A stretch of 43,524 nucleotides of DNA, taken from the NCBI GenBank assembly GCA_025358765.1, contig JANYIG010000134.1, forward strand, positions 1-43,524, given 5' to 3'. Below the pieces are notes generated by a model, which was not told the DNA's origin, ran no database searches, and worked only from the letters and a program-made list of their open reading frames with translations. The first letter of the stretch is position 1. Every line of letters starts with the position of its first letter. Positions 16,387 to 26,491 of this stretch are shown here, piece by piece. The DNA comes from Candidatus Kapaibacterium sp. Lineage in GTDB: Bacteria; Bacteroidota; Ignavibacteria; Kapaibacteriales; UBA4661. The translations under genes and the position numbers were made by a program.

Positions 16387-17733
16387 TTAGTGTACAAGTT
16401 GAATATGTTTGCCAAATTTTTTGTAACACAGTGTTTCTAAAATGATAGCATTTGTATTGCCAGTGATAGCTTTATTTGGCTTACCCGTTGCTTCGTACAG
16501 CCCCGAGTACCAGCCACGCGCGGGGTCGTTGAGGGGTTTCACGGCATCTATCAGTTTTTGCGTGTACGGCGTTTGGTAGAGCGCGTACCAGCCAAATGCA
16601 GCTTTAGTGCTGATAGATCTAAACTGTGATACGTCCTCGCCTTTGTCCGTGATGCAACTCCACGCTTTGCCGGCGGTGAAGACAGTATTGTAAACGAAAT
16701 ACGGCGCTACGTCAATATTGTCTTCGCTTACCGCCGTCAGAACACCTGTTTTGTTGAAGCGTTCTTCTTGCACTTTATAGACACGAAAAGCAAACTCGCG
16801 GGAAATGGCATCAAAGCCAAATTCCAATCCGTCCAGAATATACGATTCACTTACGACATAATTAAATGCTTTGTAGCGGTCGGGCGTACGTTTATCCGTC
16901 GGAATGTTGATGCCGTAGATAGATTCGTAATGCAAAAAATCGTCATATTTTAATGCCTCAAACACGTCTGTTCCCATCAGGGAGAAGGATTTTGCGGCGT
17001 ATTCTTCGTAACCGATACGCCCTTCCTGCGTGTGAATCGTAGCATTGCTATCGTTCAACGTTGCCCCGTAAAGAATGCCATCACGCACAGCATGAGTGAA
17101 TGTAAAGCGTTGCAAAATCTCGCGTACAGCGGCAGCAAACTTCGGATGCTCCCACACAATAATATGCAACGGCACAAACAAACGCCCAACGTCAATCGCC
17201 GACCAGCCAATACCGCGTGGTGTCTTGTTGTTGGCGTAATCTGCCATTTCTTTTGTAAGCGTGTTGTAAGACTTATTCGGTAGTTCGTTGTCAAAAAGCG
17301 GGAGTGTGGCGAGCGCTTGCAATGCGGCTTTCAAGCGTTCATTCATCACGGATTCAGAAATAATCCCGAGTTTATGCGCTGACAACACCGCAAGCAAATA
17401 CGAACCAGTATCCCACATCGTCGAGGCGGGATAGTTATCCACAGAGTTCACCAACCCTGTTGCTGGCTGATAATTATTCTCGAAATATTTCCACGCAATC
17501 CGCGCAAACCCTTGTTCTTCCGTCGTGAGCGCCGTTGGCGCTATGGGCTGAACGGCGGCAGTGTGTTCGATAGTGAACGTTGCAGTTGCATTAGTAGCTG
17601 TACGTGATGCTGTACTACCTACTGCGCCAATATTCACACCTTCGAGCCAGACAATGAGCGCCAGTGCTGTTGCCAAGCCGAACAAAAAGATAATTCTGCT
17701 GCGGGCTGCTATAAGACCTTCGGTGAACGTCAT
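16387..17733 (-). CDS. DUF3131 protein 3
   Basis: A 448-residue protein, first of the DUF3131 trio in transcription order. An N-terminal hydrophobic segment (RIIFLFGLATALALIVWL) acts as a signal anchor, so the domain should face the periplasm. A Thr/Ala-rich linker leads to DUF3131 (about 75-445): ARIAWKYFENNYQPATGLVN, ASTMWDTGSYL, NELPNKSYNT, GIGWSAIDVGRLF, GYEEYAAKSFSLMG, YVVSESYILDGLEFGFD. I start at 17733 because AGGAGT stands five bases upstream of that ATG; the longer reading would put the start before this site. It follows the PIG-L gene by 31 bases. The anchor suggests it works close to the inner-membrane synthase. Confidence 0.87.
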   Translation of the reverse strand: MTFTEGLIAARSRIIFLFGLATALALIVWLEGVNIGAVGSTASRTATNATATFTIEHTAAVQPIAPTALTTEEQGFARIAWKYFENNYQPATGLVNSVDNYPASTMWDTGSYLLAVLSAHKLGIISESVMNERLKAALQALATLPLFDNELPNKSYNTLTKEMADYANNKTPRGIGWSAIDVGRLFVPLHIIVWEHPKFAAAVREILQRFTFTHAVRDGILYGATLNDSNATIHTQEGRIGYEEYAAKSFSLMGTDVFEALKYDDFLHYESIYGINIPTDKRTPDRYKAFNYVVSESYILDGLEFGFDAISREFAFRVYKVQEERFNKTGVLTAVSEDNIDVAPYFVYNTVFTAGKAWSCITDKGEDVSQFRSISTKAAFGWYALYQTPYTQKLIDAVKPLNDPARGWYSGLYEATGKPNKAITGNTNAIILETLCYKKFGKHIQLVH

Positions 17734-17764
17734 CGTGACTCCTAACATTCAAAAAATTATGGTT

Positions 17765-19114
17765 CTAAATATTTGCTGTGATTGCATGAAGGCTTTCCTC
17801 ACGGATGGTTACAGTATTGTTGTGAATACGATAATCCACAAGCACCTGATAACCAACACAATTACCGCGTGGCGGCAGAGCCATCATGCTACTTAATTGT
17901 TTGAGAAATTCTCTATTGGAAATAGCTTCAAAACAAGCAAGCGTACCGCCTCCATGAATGCCCATACATCCAATAATATACCGAGTTTGACGCATCGGAT
18001 TTACCATAATCGTCAAGATGCCAATGTCTTGTACGACGCTTCGTTCCCCGAACTCATCTTCTTCATAGACGGAGCGTGATTTCTGACCCGTCAAGCGGTC
18101 ATACACTACGATATCGCGGTAATCCGGCATGGTATAATCAATTACGTACCGAATGCCTTCAAAATGATTAAAATAATGCCGCGTCAAGCCGTTCGATGCA
18201 GCGCTTCCACTGAGGATAATATTCGAGTTCCAGAGCATTTTTTCGGCGTTCGCAGCATCGGAACGATAATTTTCTACGGGATTGCGGTCGCTCCACAACT
18301 GTGCGAACATCTGGAACAAACGTTGAATGCCCTCTTGTTCTTTATTCGCTGTGGAAACCCATTGCTCTTTGCGGCGCGGAACAGGTACGGAATGAATCAC
18401 AGTCAGCATTTGATTGCTGATGAGCGGATACCAGAAGTTGTGAAATGGGCAGTCGTTCAAACTTTGTACGAGAAAAAGCATGTCTTCGGCTCCTTCTTGT
18501 ACGGAAAGTTCAAAAGGTTCTGCTTCCTGCAACCCTAATGGCTCCGAATATGCTTTAATGCGGCGTTCGATGGCTCCGTAGTCAATACGCATTGCTTGGG
18601 TAGTGTGTGCTTGCAACGCTCGTATCTTCTGGTCATGGTACGGAATAGTTTCAATAAAAATTTTGGGCGAAAACTCAGATAGCATAAGTGAATTCACCAC
18701 CGCGTATGATAAAATCGGCTTTTTGCGGAATGTGGACATCGTGATTTCGTTTGCGGCACGATGGTCGTTATGGCTGTCCGCCTTCGTATGCGTGAATACG
18801 ATGTCTGGTTCGCAGTTACGTTCATGGAGGATTTTACGGAGTGTTCCCACTGTTTCTGCATTACATATTAAATCACCGTCAGGGAAACCCGAAAATATCA
18901 TCTGCTCTTCTACCACACCCAATGCTGCTGCCCCAGCAATGGCTTCAGTTTTGCGTTGTGCAGCAACATCCGTGTTGCGTTCATTCGTCAAAATACAAAT
19001 CCAAACATTCCAACCTGTTGCTGCCAAACGAGCAACTGTTCCGCCCGTGCCGATTTCAATATCGTCAGGATGACACGCAACAAATAACGCACATGGTAAA
19101 AAAGATGTCGTCAT
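17765..19114 (-). CDS. PIG-L family deacetylase with an extra C-terminal domain
   Basis: A 449-residue protein. Residues 1-215 are a PIG-L/LmbE zinc-dependent deacetylase, which removes acetyl groups from N-acetyl sugars. The metal site shows as CHPDD (H15, D17/D18) and HNDH (115-118). There is no signal peptide, so it works in the cytosol, for example on a sugar nucleotide or lipid-linked sugar. Residues about 285-449 form a separate domain with ILSGSAASNGLT (300-311), DIGIL (363-367), NP (372-373), GCMGIHGGGT (382-391) and a closing VDYRIHNNTV strand. I have seen this pattern in small sensor-like domains of unclear role but cannot assign a family. It lies between the GT2 synthase and the DUF3131 genes and may supply deacetylated precursors. 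Confidence 0.86.
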   Translation of the reverse strand: MTTSFLPCALFVACHPDDIEIGTGGTVARLAATGWNVWICILTNERNTDVAAQRKTEAIAGAAALGVVEEQMIFSGFPDGDLICNAETVGTLRKILHERNCEPDIVFTHTKADSHNDHRAANEITMSTFRKKPILSYAVVNSLMLSEFSPKIFIETIPYHDQKIRALQAHTTQAMRIDYGAIERRIKAYSEPLGLQEAEPFELSVQEGAEDMLFLVQSLNDCPFHNFWYPLISNQMLTVIHSVPVPRRKEQWVSTANKEQEGIQRLFQMFAQLWSDRNPVENYRSDAANAEKMLWNSNIILSGSAASNGLTRHYFNHFEGIRYVIDYTMPDYRDIVVYDRLTGQKSRSVYEEDEFGERSVVQDIGILTIMVNPMRQTRYIIGCMGIHGGGTLACFEAISNREFLKQLSSMMALPPRGNCVGYQVLVDYRIHNNTVTIREESLHAITANI

Positions 19115-19178
19115 AATTCTTGTGTAGAAATCGAGAATGGCTGGTTCACATTTTTTTTAATCTCATAATGCTTATATT

Positions 19179-20984
19179 TTACGCCGTTGTGTCCGCAGGC
19201 GGTTTCCAAAACGCAGCCGCCACAATGCCGCTCAATGCCGCAACGTTAATAGTTCCCCAAAACAAATTAGTTACGAAGCCACTGTAGTTATGAGCCTTCC
19301 CAAGTGCTATCATTACTCCGGTATAGATAAGCCCTGCAACGGTGAGTCCGATTATCACAAGCTGTGGGATAACCAACTCAATGAATGTGCCTTCCTGCCT
19401 ATCTTTCGGGGTGACGGGGAATTTGATTTTTTCACCGCGAGCCACCGTCCATAGCGCCCGCAGATTCACCGGAAAGAATGATAAATAGCTTGCCATACCC
19501 GCCCAGCCTGAGATTCCCCACATTCCCACCATAAATGCTAATTCGTTCAGCACAATAAATGGCAGAAAATGCTTCATAAACTCCGTCGTATCGCAGCTTA
19601 CGGGCGGAATGCCCGTGAACAGATAGATAATCGGCGCAATCAAAAACACTATATTCCATAATCCCGCAAAATACGAGTAGAACGTTGCCATGTACATTAG
19701 GCGTTGTGCCATCGTTAGGCGGTTTTTGCGGAAAATCGGATTGTCGTGAAAGAAAATATCTAACGAGCCTCCAGCGTACTTAAAACGCTGAACGGTCCAG
19801 CTTAACAGGTCTTGTGGCGACAGCATCTTTGATTCGACTTCGGGATGATGCACGGATTTCCACTGCCGATTTTCGTAGGAGTGCAGAATAATTGATGTGT
19901 AAATATCTTCCGAAACGTGAAATTTATATGGCGTTACTTCTGTTTCAAGCGCCAATTCACGGCGCACCGCATCGGACATATCACTCAGGATTTCTTCATC
20001 GTGAATATCTTTGGTCAAACGGCGTACTTCGCCGTCCACCGAATCTGCATACGTCTTCATTGCGGCTTCCATCACGGCTTCGCGCCGATGAATAGAACCT
20101 GCGCCGCAGCAAAACGACGCATTTGCCCAGTTGCGGCGGCGCTCGATAATGTCAAAAAAGAGCTTGGGGTCGTTGCAAAAACGATCTTGTCCGACCATGA
20201 CCGAACCCATCAAACGTTCAATAACAGCACCAAGAGCATACCCCGGATACGATAGATAGCGTTTGAAAACTTGTCGAAGGGGCGTTCCTTCCGTTAAATC
20301 GTAGAACCAATGCGGCGTTTGCACCCATGCTACGTCGGGGTCGCGGAAATACCCAAGTGTGTGTTCAAGAATCGTCGGGAAAGGGCGTGTATCGGCATCG
20401 CAAATAACAATAAAATCACCAGATGTCTGTTCCATAGCGTTTCGGAGGTTTCCGGCTTTGAATCCCATGTTGTTGTTGCGCGTGATGTAGCCTACACCCT
20501 CTTCTTCAGCAACGCGCTGCATTTCTGGACGTTTGCCGTCGTCCAGCACGAAAATTTTGAGATCTATTGGGTATGGATAGTGAATTTTTTTTGCGTCCAG
20601 AATGCTCAAGCGCACAAGGTCTGGGTCTTCGTTATAGGTAGGAAAGAATACATCAACTGCCACTGGGCGCTCTGTATGGACTGGTGTATGAGAGCACTCG
20701 TTGATGGTGCATGGCGGTGCTTGCTGCGGATAATCCGCGGTTTTCCAGAGATTGAACACAAAAATTGCCAAACCAATGAGCGAAAACGTTTCCGCCATTA
20801 CGAGCGGAATAGCGAACCAAAGAGCATCGTGATTGAGCGACGACATCCAACGCCAAACAACATACCACGCGCCAAATGCGAGTGCCATTGTTGCTAAAAA
20901 TTGCCAAAGCAATTCACGCGCAGCTGAGTATGGAAGCGGCGGTGGCGGCATACGATGTTCAAATTGCTCAAAATAATAACCCAT
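19179..20984 (-). CDS. Cellulose-synthase-like processive GT2
   Basis: A 601-residue inner-membrane glycan synthase. Two N-terminal membrane segments (about 26-47, 55-78) precede the GT-A core: FFPTYNED, VLDDGKRP (D148/D149) and ICDADTRPFP (D196, D198). The acceptor motif is SED (358-360) where BcsA has TED, and the Q-x-x-R-W motif reads QRFKY (399-403). Four to five C-terminal membrane segments follow (430-590). An insert of about 90 residues lies between the metal site and SED. There is no C-terminal PilZ domain and no bcsB neighbour, so it is not a standard cellulose synthase. The product is probably a beta-linked glycan, but the sugar is open. It is first in the ten-gene minus operon. The GH9 enzyme opposite favours a glucan; the PIG-L deacetylase would favour an amino sugar. 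Confidence 0.88.
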   Translation of the reverse strand: MGYYFEQFEHRMPPPPLPYSAARELLWQFLATMALAFGAWYVVWRWMSSLNHDALWFAIPLVMAETFSLIGLAIFVFNLWKTADYPQQAPPCTINECSHTPVHTERPVAVDVFFPTYNEDPDLVRLSILDAKKIHYPYPIDLKIFVLDDGKRPEMQRVAEEEGVGYITRNNNMGFKAGNLRNAMEQTSGDFIVICDADTRPFPTILEHTLGYFRDPDVAWVQTPHWFYDLTEGTPLRQVFKRYLSYPGYALGAVIERLMGSVMVGQDRFCNDPKLFFDIIERRRNWANASFCCGAGSIHRREAVMEAAMKTYADSVDGEVRRLTKDIHDEEILSDMSDAVRRELALETEVTPYKFHVSEDIYTSIILHSYENRQWKSVHHPEVESKMLSPQDLLSWTVQRFKYAGGSLDIFFHDNPIFRKNRLTMAQRLMYMATFYSYFAGLWNIVFLIAPIIYLFTGIPPVSCDTTEFMKHFLPFIVLNELAFMVGMWGISGWAGMASYLSFFPVNLRALWTVARGEKIKFPVTPKDRQEGTFIELVIPQLVIIGLTVAGLIYTGVMIALGKAHNYSGFVTNLFWGTINVAALSGIVAAAFWKPPADTTA

Positions 20985-21135
20985 GATTCACCATCAGTCA
21001 GTTTTAAGTCAGTGTGTATTGGATGGGAGTTTTCCTATAGCATGAAGCCATAGTGTCGTGACGTACGTTACATATCCGAATGCAAACAATATACCATTTC
21101 GGTGGCGCAAAATCAAGCGTTTACGCGGTTACAAG
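20985..21135 (-). promoter_or_regulatory. Probable promoter region of the polysaccharide operon
   Basis: This 151-base gap between argE and the synthase is the largest before the ten-gene run. It holds a near-palindrome TGACGTACGTTA (21059-21070, with perfect core ACGTACGT), a possible operator, and two direct copies of GTCAGT (20996-21013). I cannot point to clear promoter boxes. It may be where arginine/kinase transcription ends and polysaccharide transcription begins, but I see no strong terminator. Confidence 0.35.
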
Positions 21136-22212
21136 TCAGTAATTTGAGCAGTATTGTTCCAAAAGTTGAATATACGTCGCAATGCCTTCTTCAATCTCAT
21201 GAAGATAAATAAATTCGTCTGCTGTGTGTGACCGCTCCGACCTTCCGGGACCGAGCTTGATGGAATGCACGGGAATCACTGTTTGATCCGACATAGTCGG
21301 CGAGGCAAACGTTGTCATACCAAGTGTTTTCCCTGCTTGCACTATGGGGTGCTGGATGTCAATCTGCGAGGGGCGCAATCGCGTGGAGCGTGGTTGCACG
21401 TTGCACCCAACATGTTGGCGGACAATCTCCACGACTTCTTCATTTGTGTAGGCATCGGTTGTGCGAATGTCCACCACGAATGTGCATTGGTCGGGAACCA
21501 TGTTGTGCTGGGTTCCCGCTTGAATCATCGTTACGGTCATTTTTACTGGACCGAGAAATTCTGATTCTTTAGGAAACTGATACGAGTGAAACCATGCGAT
21601 GTCCTTCATTGCCTCGCTGATAGCATTAACACCCACAGTGCGAGCGGCGTGACCGGATTTTCCATGAGCCGTACAATCCAACACCACCAAGCCTTTTTCG
21701 GCAATAGCAATAGCCAATTCCGTCGGCTCGCCAACGATAGCTACGTCTAAACGTCCCAGCTTTCGAAGAATAGATTCCACGCCGTCTTTGCCTATAATTT
21801 CCTCCTCCGCCGTTGTAGCAAGAACAATATTAAACGGCAGGTCCTCACGCTCGTAGAAATGAACGAACGTTGCGATCAACGAGACAAGCGCCCCGCCGGC
21901 ATCATTGCTGCCAAGCCCGTAGAGCTTTCCGTCTTGTATAAGTGGTTCAAAGGGGTTGAGGGTCCAGTCCTGATTGGGTTTTACCGTGTCGTGGTGGGAG
22001 TTTAGCAGTATAGTTTGTCTTGCCGCGCCGTAGTACCGATTACACGACCACACATTATTGCCTTGTCGTTCAGTAGGAATGCGGTGTTCGTGCAGAAATT
22101 CTTGAATCAAGTCTGCCGTTTTGTCTTCTTCGCGGCTGAACGACGGCGTTTCTATCAAACGCTTTAGAAGATTGAGTGCGTTAGAGTAGAGAGCGAAAGT
22201 GGCTGTATTCAT
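21136..22212 (-). CDS. argE: M20 deacylase, probable N-acyl-ornithine deacetylase
   Basis: A 358-residue M20 zinc metallohydrolase. The metal-site motifs are present: [18 protein letters not shown] with the bridging Asp, and TTAEEEIIG with the general-base Glu. The dimerisation domain (about 170-280) carries HGKSGHAAR. The same family includes DapE and peptidase T, but neighbouring argB and argF support removal of the acyl group from acyl-citrulline or acyl-ornithine. In Bacteroidota this step follows N-acyl-ornithine carbamoyltransferase, so the likely substrate is N-acyl-citrulline. Its ATG overlaps the TGA of the upstream sensor kinase gene (ATGA at 22209-22212), so the two are translationally coupled, an odd pairing. 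Confidence 0.82.
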   Translation of the reverse strand: MNTATFALYSNALNLLKRLIETPSFSREEDKTADLIQEFLHEHRIPTERQGNNVWSCNRYYGAARQTILLNSHHDTVKPNQDWTLNPFEPLIQDGKLYGLGSNDAGGALVSLIATFVHFYEREDLPFNIVLATTAEEEIIGKDGVESILRKLGRLDVAIVGEPTELAIAIAEKGLVVLDCTAHGKSGHAARTVGVNAISEAMKDIAWFHSYQFPKESEFLGPVKMTVTMIQAGTQHNMVPDQCTFVVDIRTTDAYTNEEVVEIVRQHVGCNVQPRSTRLRPSQIDIQHPIVQAGKTLGMTTFASPTMSDQTVIPVHSIKLGPGRSERSHTADEFIYLHEIEEGIATYIQLLEQYCSNY

Positions 22213-25200
22213 TGTGGGGTATCGGCGATAAGGTTCGGAAATTCCTCGAAAACGTTGTTCATCTCTGTAATTTTAAACGATGCTGCATACGAGTATAGTT
22301 CAGTGCCGTAGCGACAGAGTGGTTCGATATCGTACTTCTTTCCAAGTGCTGTAAGCTGCTCGGCAAATTCTTCAATGTCGAGATTATTCATTGTTTCTTC
22401 GATAATCTTCCAGCGTTGAGTTACCGCTGTATCCAAGCGTCCTAAAAGTTCCGGCGGACACAATGCACGAATACTTTCTCTCTGCAATGGTGACCGATTT
22501 GGCGCTGCCATTGTTCGTTGTGGTGTGATGGTTGTGTGAGGCAAAAAACGCACCAGTTCTTTAATAAGCGCATTTTCCGAAATAGGTTTGAGAAGATAAC
22601 CATCGAAGTCACGGCTACTATTAGTACGAGTTTTCTGCCCATCACTTACCATTGCCGAAGCACTCAAAGCGATAATGGGAATTGCTTGTAGTGCGCTCTG
22701 ATGCTTGATATGCTCGGTTGCTTCAAAACCATCCATAACAGGCATTTGAATCGCCATCAAAATGACGCTGGGGTGAAACTGTTCTGCCATCATTACGGAT
22801 TCTCGACCATTAATAGCTTCGAGAAGATTAACTCTATTATTGGGGCTGTGTTGTTCGATGAGGCTTTTGACGATAGTACGGCTTGATTCGATATCGTCCA
22901 CGATCAGCACCGTTCCACCAGTGAAGACAATGTGACCTACTTCGCTATCATCGCCATCGCTGTGTTGTTCGTGCTTGGCAATGATTGCCGTTGCGACATT
23001 TGGCAGCACAACCGTAAATAATGAACCGTTGCCAAGCGTACTGCTAAGGCTAATGTGACCATCCATCATCTCCACAAGTCGTTTTGTGATGGTTAGCCCA
23101 AGTCCCGTACCACCAAAGCGCCGCGTATTGTGTCCTTCCTGCTGACGAAATGGCTCGAAGATAAGTTCTTGTTGGTCTTTTGGAATACCAATGCCACTAT
23201 CTACTATCTCAAAACGGAGGTCAACGATGTGTGGGTCGTCGCTATGACGCTCGACTTCCACATTCATGCGAACAAATCCGTGCTGGGTAAATTTTACAGC
23301 ATTGCCCGCAAGGTTAAATAATACTTGGCGAAGCCGAACTTCATCCAAATACAAGCCGTTAGGAAGATTTGGGTTGATAGTTACGCTAAAATCCAATCTT
23401 TTTTCTTGTGTTTTTACCAAGAAAATATGCTCAAGTTCATTACAGATGAGGCGAAGATCTGTTGGTTTGTAGCGTATTCCCATGCGACCAGCTTCAATCT
23501 TCGATAAATCCAGAATGTCGTTGATAAGACTAAGCAAATTTCGTCCTGCAATGCTGATTCCCCGCAGATAGTCGCTTGATGTTGTGTCATGGATAGAATG
23601 CTTCAGAAGCTCCGTAAACCCCAAAATAGCATTCATCGGTGTGCGAATCTCGTGACTCATATTTGATAAAAATTCTGATTTTGCGCGGTTTGCTGACTCA
23701 GCAATATCCCTTGAAAGCACAAGTTCTTGCTCGAACTGTTTTCGTTCACTGATGTCTTGAGTAACACCATCAATAATACCAGCCTCAAGAATACGCAAGC
23801 GCACAAAAACATACATGTATTCGCCCATTGGCTTACGAACCCGATATTCAAAATCTGCTGCGTAGGTTAGATTCGTACTATTTGCAAGCGCCATTTGGTA
23901 CTGTTCGTATAAAAATGCTATATCATCTGGATGCACATAGCGGTCAATAAACTCTGCAATGTGCATCCTCACAACACGCTCGTAATCTACCTTGTCGTAC
24001 CCCATGACTCTCAGATTTTCTGGATTCAAAAGAAGTTCGTGAGTGCTGAGGATAATTTGCCAACTGCCGACCTTAGCTATTTCCTGTGCTTGCCCCAAAA
24101 GTGCCCGTCCCTGTCGGACAGCGTCTTCCATCTGTTTCCGTTCCGTAATATCCGTAATCACTCCCACAAGGTACTGATTTCCTTGAGCATTTGTGTCTAT
24201 CGTGCGTTGCGTGATAACGGCACGAATACTGCCCTCTGCATTCGTGAGAAATTCTTCGTTAACCGAATGCCCTTTGGAGAACGTGAGTTCATCGTGTTGC
24301 CAAAGAATATATGCTTGTTCTTTCGAGAACCCCTCATAGTCCGATTTACCAATAAGCTGCTCTTTTGATTTACCTAATAATTGGGCGAAAGCATCGTTCA
24401 TCAATTGCCACTGGTGACGGCGGTTTTTAACGAAAATAGGCGTTGGAACCGCATTAAGAAGAAAATTAAGGAATTGTTCGGATTCCCGCATTTTTTCTCC
24501 AGCTTGGCGGCGTGCGGTAACATCAAATAATACGCCATCAAGGTAGAGCAGTTTTCCGCCATCGTTCATCACGCCCTGCCCTTTTTCGTAGAGCCAGCGT
24601 ATGCCGCCATACTTATGCAAAATACGATACTCAATTTCGTACGTTTCTTCGAGGTCTATACTTTCGCGGATGGTTTTATGAACGTAATTTCTGTCCTGAG
24701 GATGAATAATAGTAGCGAGCGAACGCTGCGAATTTTGTGTAAAATCTGATGCAGGATAGCCAGAAATTTGCTCAAAATTATCGCTCATAAACAGACAAGT
24801 AAAGGCGCTATCCGACGCATAACGATAGACCGCTCCCGGAATATTCGATACTAAGCCGCGAAATTGTTGTTCACTAGCTTGGATGCGCTCCTCAGTGTGT
24901 TTTCGTTCGGTGATATCGGAAATAATAAGCGAGACAGCAAAAAGCTCACCTTGTTCGTCGTGGGCAGGTAAGTAGCGCACACTATACCAGATGGGCGTTC
25001 CGTCGGCAAGTAGGCTTTTTTGCTCGATAAATACCACCTCACCAGCAAGCGCACGCTTGAAATTCTCACGATGCTCTTCGCGGAAATCTGGTAAAGCATA
25101 GTTTTCGATAACATCCAGACCAATTTGTGCCTCAACGCCAAACAATCGGCGAATGCTTTGTGATGCGGCATTGTTGAACGCAAGCGTTTCGTAGTTTTTG

Positions 25201-26432
25201 CCGGATAAAACGTAGGAGTCGGTGTTGCTGTTAAAAATGGCTCTGAGCTTACGTTCCGAGAGTGTTCTTTGTTCTTCAGCGCGTTTGCGGACGGTAATAT
25301 CTTGGGTGAATGCTACAATCGTGCGTGGCGTGCCGTCGGAGGCAGGAATAATTCTGCCTGCGCTGGTAAAATATTTCACGTTGCCGCTTGGGGTGATATA
25401 ACGATATTCCATTGGAAATGATATCGACGCATTAGGTTGTTGCAAAGTAGCCAAGAAGCTCTGTCGGACGCTCTCTGTATCATCAGGATATATCAGCGAC
25501 ATAATCCCTTCGAGTGTGTGAGGAAAATCTTCAGGGCGGCACTCCAGCATTTCGTAGTATTGCGGTGTGAGTGTGGCGTGATTTCTCGTCAAATCTATTT
25601 CCAATCCGGCAGTTTTACCTAAGCGTTGCATTTCCAAGAGCATGGTTTGGTTTTGCTGAAGCTGCGTATCGCTTTGATTACGGTCGAGTGCGAGCGAGAG
25701 TGCTGCTGCTGCTGCTCTAAATAAATCTACTGCTACAGTATCCCACGCACGTGCTTCCATGCAGTTATCGAAGCCAATAACGCCGTAAAATTTTTCATGA
25801 ACCAAAAGCGGTAACAGTAGAAAAGACAAACTATTGTTGGGTATGAAAAATTGCTGGTCAGATGGCGAAAGCTCCGATACGAGCATGGAAATTACACCAT
25901 TCTTGCTCAAGATTTCTTCCATTGGCTGCTCGAAGTTGTTGTATGGAAAACCTTGCAGCAGGTGTTCCCAATGCGGAGAAATACCATCAATACACCATTC
26001 TGCCTTACAGTCCATCACTAAGCGCCCCGAAGCATCACGACTGTTTTTAAGAATATACACGCGGTTGGCATCCGATCCTTTGCCGAGAATTGCCACGACT
26101 CTTGTGAAAAGTTCTTCTGTCGTGTTGCACGGTTTGAGCAATTCCGACTGTAGGTTCACCAAAGCAGCCAAGTGACGTTCACGTTGAACAACCCTTGTTT
26201 TCGAGCGACGTTCGCGGCGAATGAAAAACACGCCTATAACGGTGAATACTATGAGTAAGGCAGTAATTCCTACCAACAAAACATAAACAATCGTATTATT
26301 TTGTTGTTCATGGCGGACTTCTTGGAGGGAATCAGCAGCGACGATCTGTACAGTGGATAATATCCCCAGTACAGAATGTAATAGTATAGCCCAAAGAAGG
26401 CTTCTACCTATCCAATGCCAAGTCGTATTCAT
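22209..26432 (-). CDS. Multi-PAS hybrid sensor histidine kinase with a mutated receiver
   Basis: A 1407-residue membrane sensor kinase. An N-terminal signal-like segment and a membrane span (48-71) precede a GAF-like domain (about 85-250), five PAS domains (about 265-385, 390-512, 520-642, 648-766, 778-898), HisKA (H927 in [10 protein letters not shown]), HATPase (1030-1145; GTGLGL) and a receiver (1172-1297). The receiver keeps the acidic pair (VDD), the Ser (LSAS) and Lys (LKP), but its phospho-acceptor position reads [11 protein letters not shown]: Ala1227 (codon GCG at 22752-22754) stands where Asp is expected. The last 85 residues are an alpha-helical domain often found at the end of such kinases. 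It lies between argB and argE and overlaps argE by four bases. The signal is unknown; the PAS and GAF domains suggest redox or small-molecule sensing. Confidence 0.93.
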   Translation of the reverse strand: MNTTWHWIGRSLLWAILLHSVLGILSTVQIVAADSLQEVRHEQQNNTIVYVLLVGITALLIVFTVIGVFFIRRERRSKTRVVQRERHLAALVNLQSELLKPCNTTEELFTRVVAILGKGSDANRVYILKNSRDASGRLVMDCKAEWCIDGISPHWEHLLQGFPYNNFEQPMEEILSKNGVISMLVSELSPSDQQFFIPNNSLSFLLLPLLVHEKFYGVIGFDNCMEARAWDTVAVDLFRAAAAALSLALDRNQSDTQLQQNQTMLLEMQRLGKTAGLEIDLTRNHATLTPQYYEMLECRPEDFPHTLEGIMSLIYPDDTESVRQSFLATLQQPNASISFPMEYRYITPSGNVKYFTSAGRIIPASDGTPRTIVAFTQDITVRKRAEEQRTLSERKLRAIFNSNTDSYVLSGKNYETLAFNNAASQSIRRLFGVEAQIGLDVIENYALPDFREEHRENFKRALAGEVVFIEQKSLLADGTPIWYSVRYLPAHDEQGELFAVSLIISDITERKHTEERIQASEQQFRGLVSNIPGAVYRYASDSAFTCLFMSDNFEQISGYPASDFTQNSQRSLATIIHPQDRNYVHKTIRESIDLEETYEIEYRILHKYGGIRWLYEKGQGVMNDGGKLLYLDGVLFDVTARRQAGEKMRESEQFLNFLLNAVPTPIFVKNRRHQWQLMNDAFAQLLGKSKEQLIGKSDYEGFSKEQAYILWQHDELTFSKGHSVNEEFLTNAEGSIRAVITQRTIDTNAQGNQYLVGVITDITERKQMEDAVRQGRALLGQAQEIAKVGSWQIILSTHELLLNPENLRVMGYDKVDYERVVRMHIAEFIDRYVHPDDIAFLYEQYQMALANSTNLTYAADFEYRVRKPMGEYMYVFVRLRILEAGIIDGVTQDISERKQFEQELVLSRDIAESANRAKSEFLSNMSHEIRTPMNAILGFTELLKHSIHDTTSSDYLRGISIAGRNLLSLINDILDLSKIEAGRMGIRYKPTDLRLICNELEHIFLVKTQEKRLDFSVTINPNLPNGLYLDEVRLRQVLFNLAGNAVKFTQHGFVRMNVEVERHSDDPHIVDLRFEIVDSGIGIPKDQQELIFEPFRQQEGHNTRRFGGTGLGLTITKRLVEMMDGHISLSSTLGNGSLFTVVLPNVATAIIAKHEQHSDGDDSEVGHIVFTGGTVLIVDDIESSRTIVKSLIEQHSPNNRVNLLEAINGRESVMMAEQFHPSVILMAIQMPVMDGFEATEHIKHQSALQAIPIIALSASAMVSDGQKTRTNSSRDFDGYLLKPISENALIKELVRFLPHTTITPQRTMAAPNRSPLQRESIRALCPPELLGRLDTAVTQRWKIIEETMNNLDIEEFAEQLTALGKKYDIEPLCRYGTELYSYAASFKITEMNNVFEEFPNLIADTPQ

Positions 26433-26491
26433 GATCGTGAAGGTTCGAGAAGTGTGCTAATGTTCATCAAAACTCCATCAATGGAGTGCTT

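Noticed and set aside
19179-20984. Canonical cellulose synthase BcsA in a bcs operon
   Set aside because: No PilZ domain, altered TED and QxxRW motifs, and no bcsB, bcsC or bcsZ next to it. Kept as cellulose-synthase-like only.
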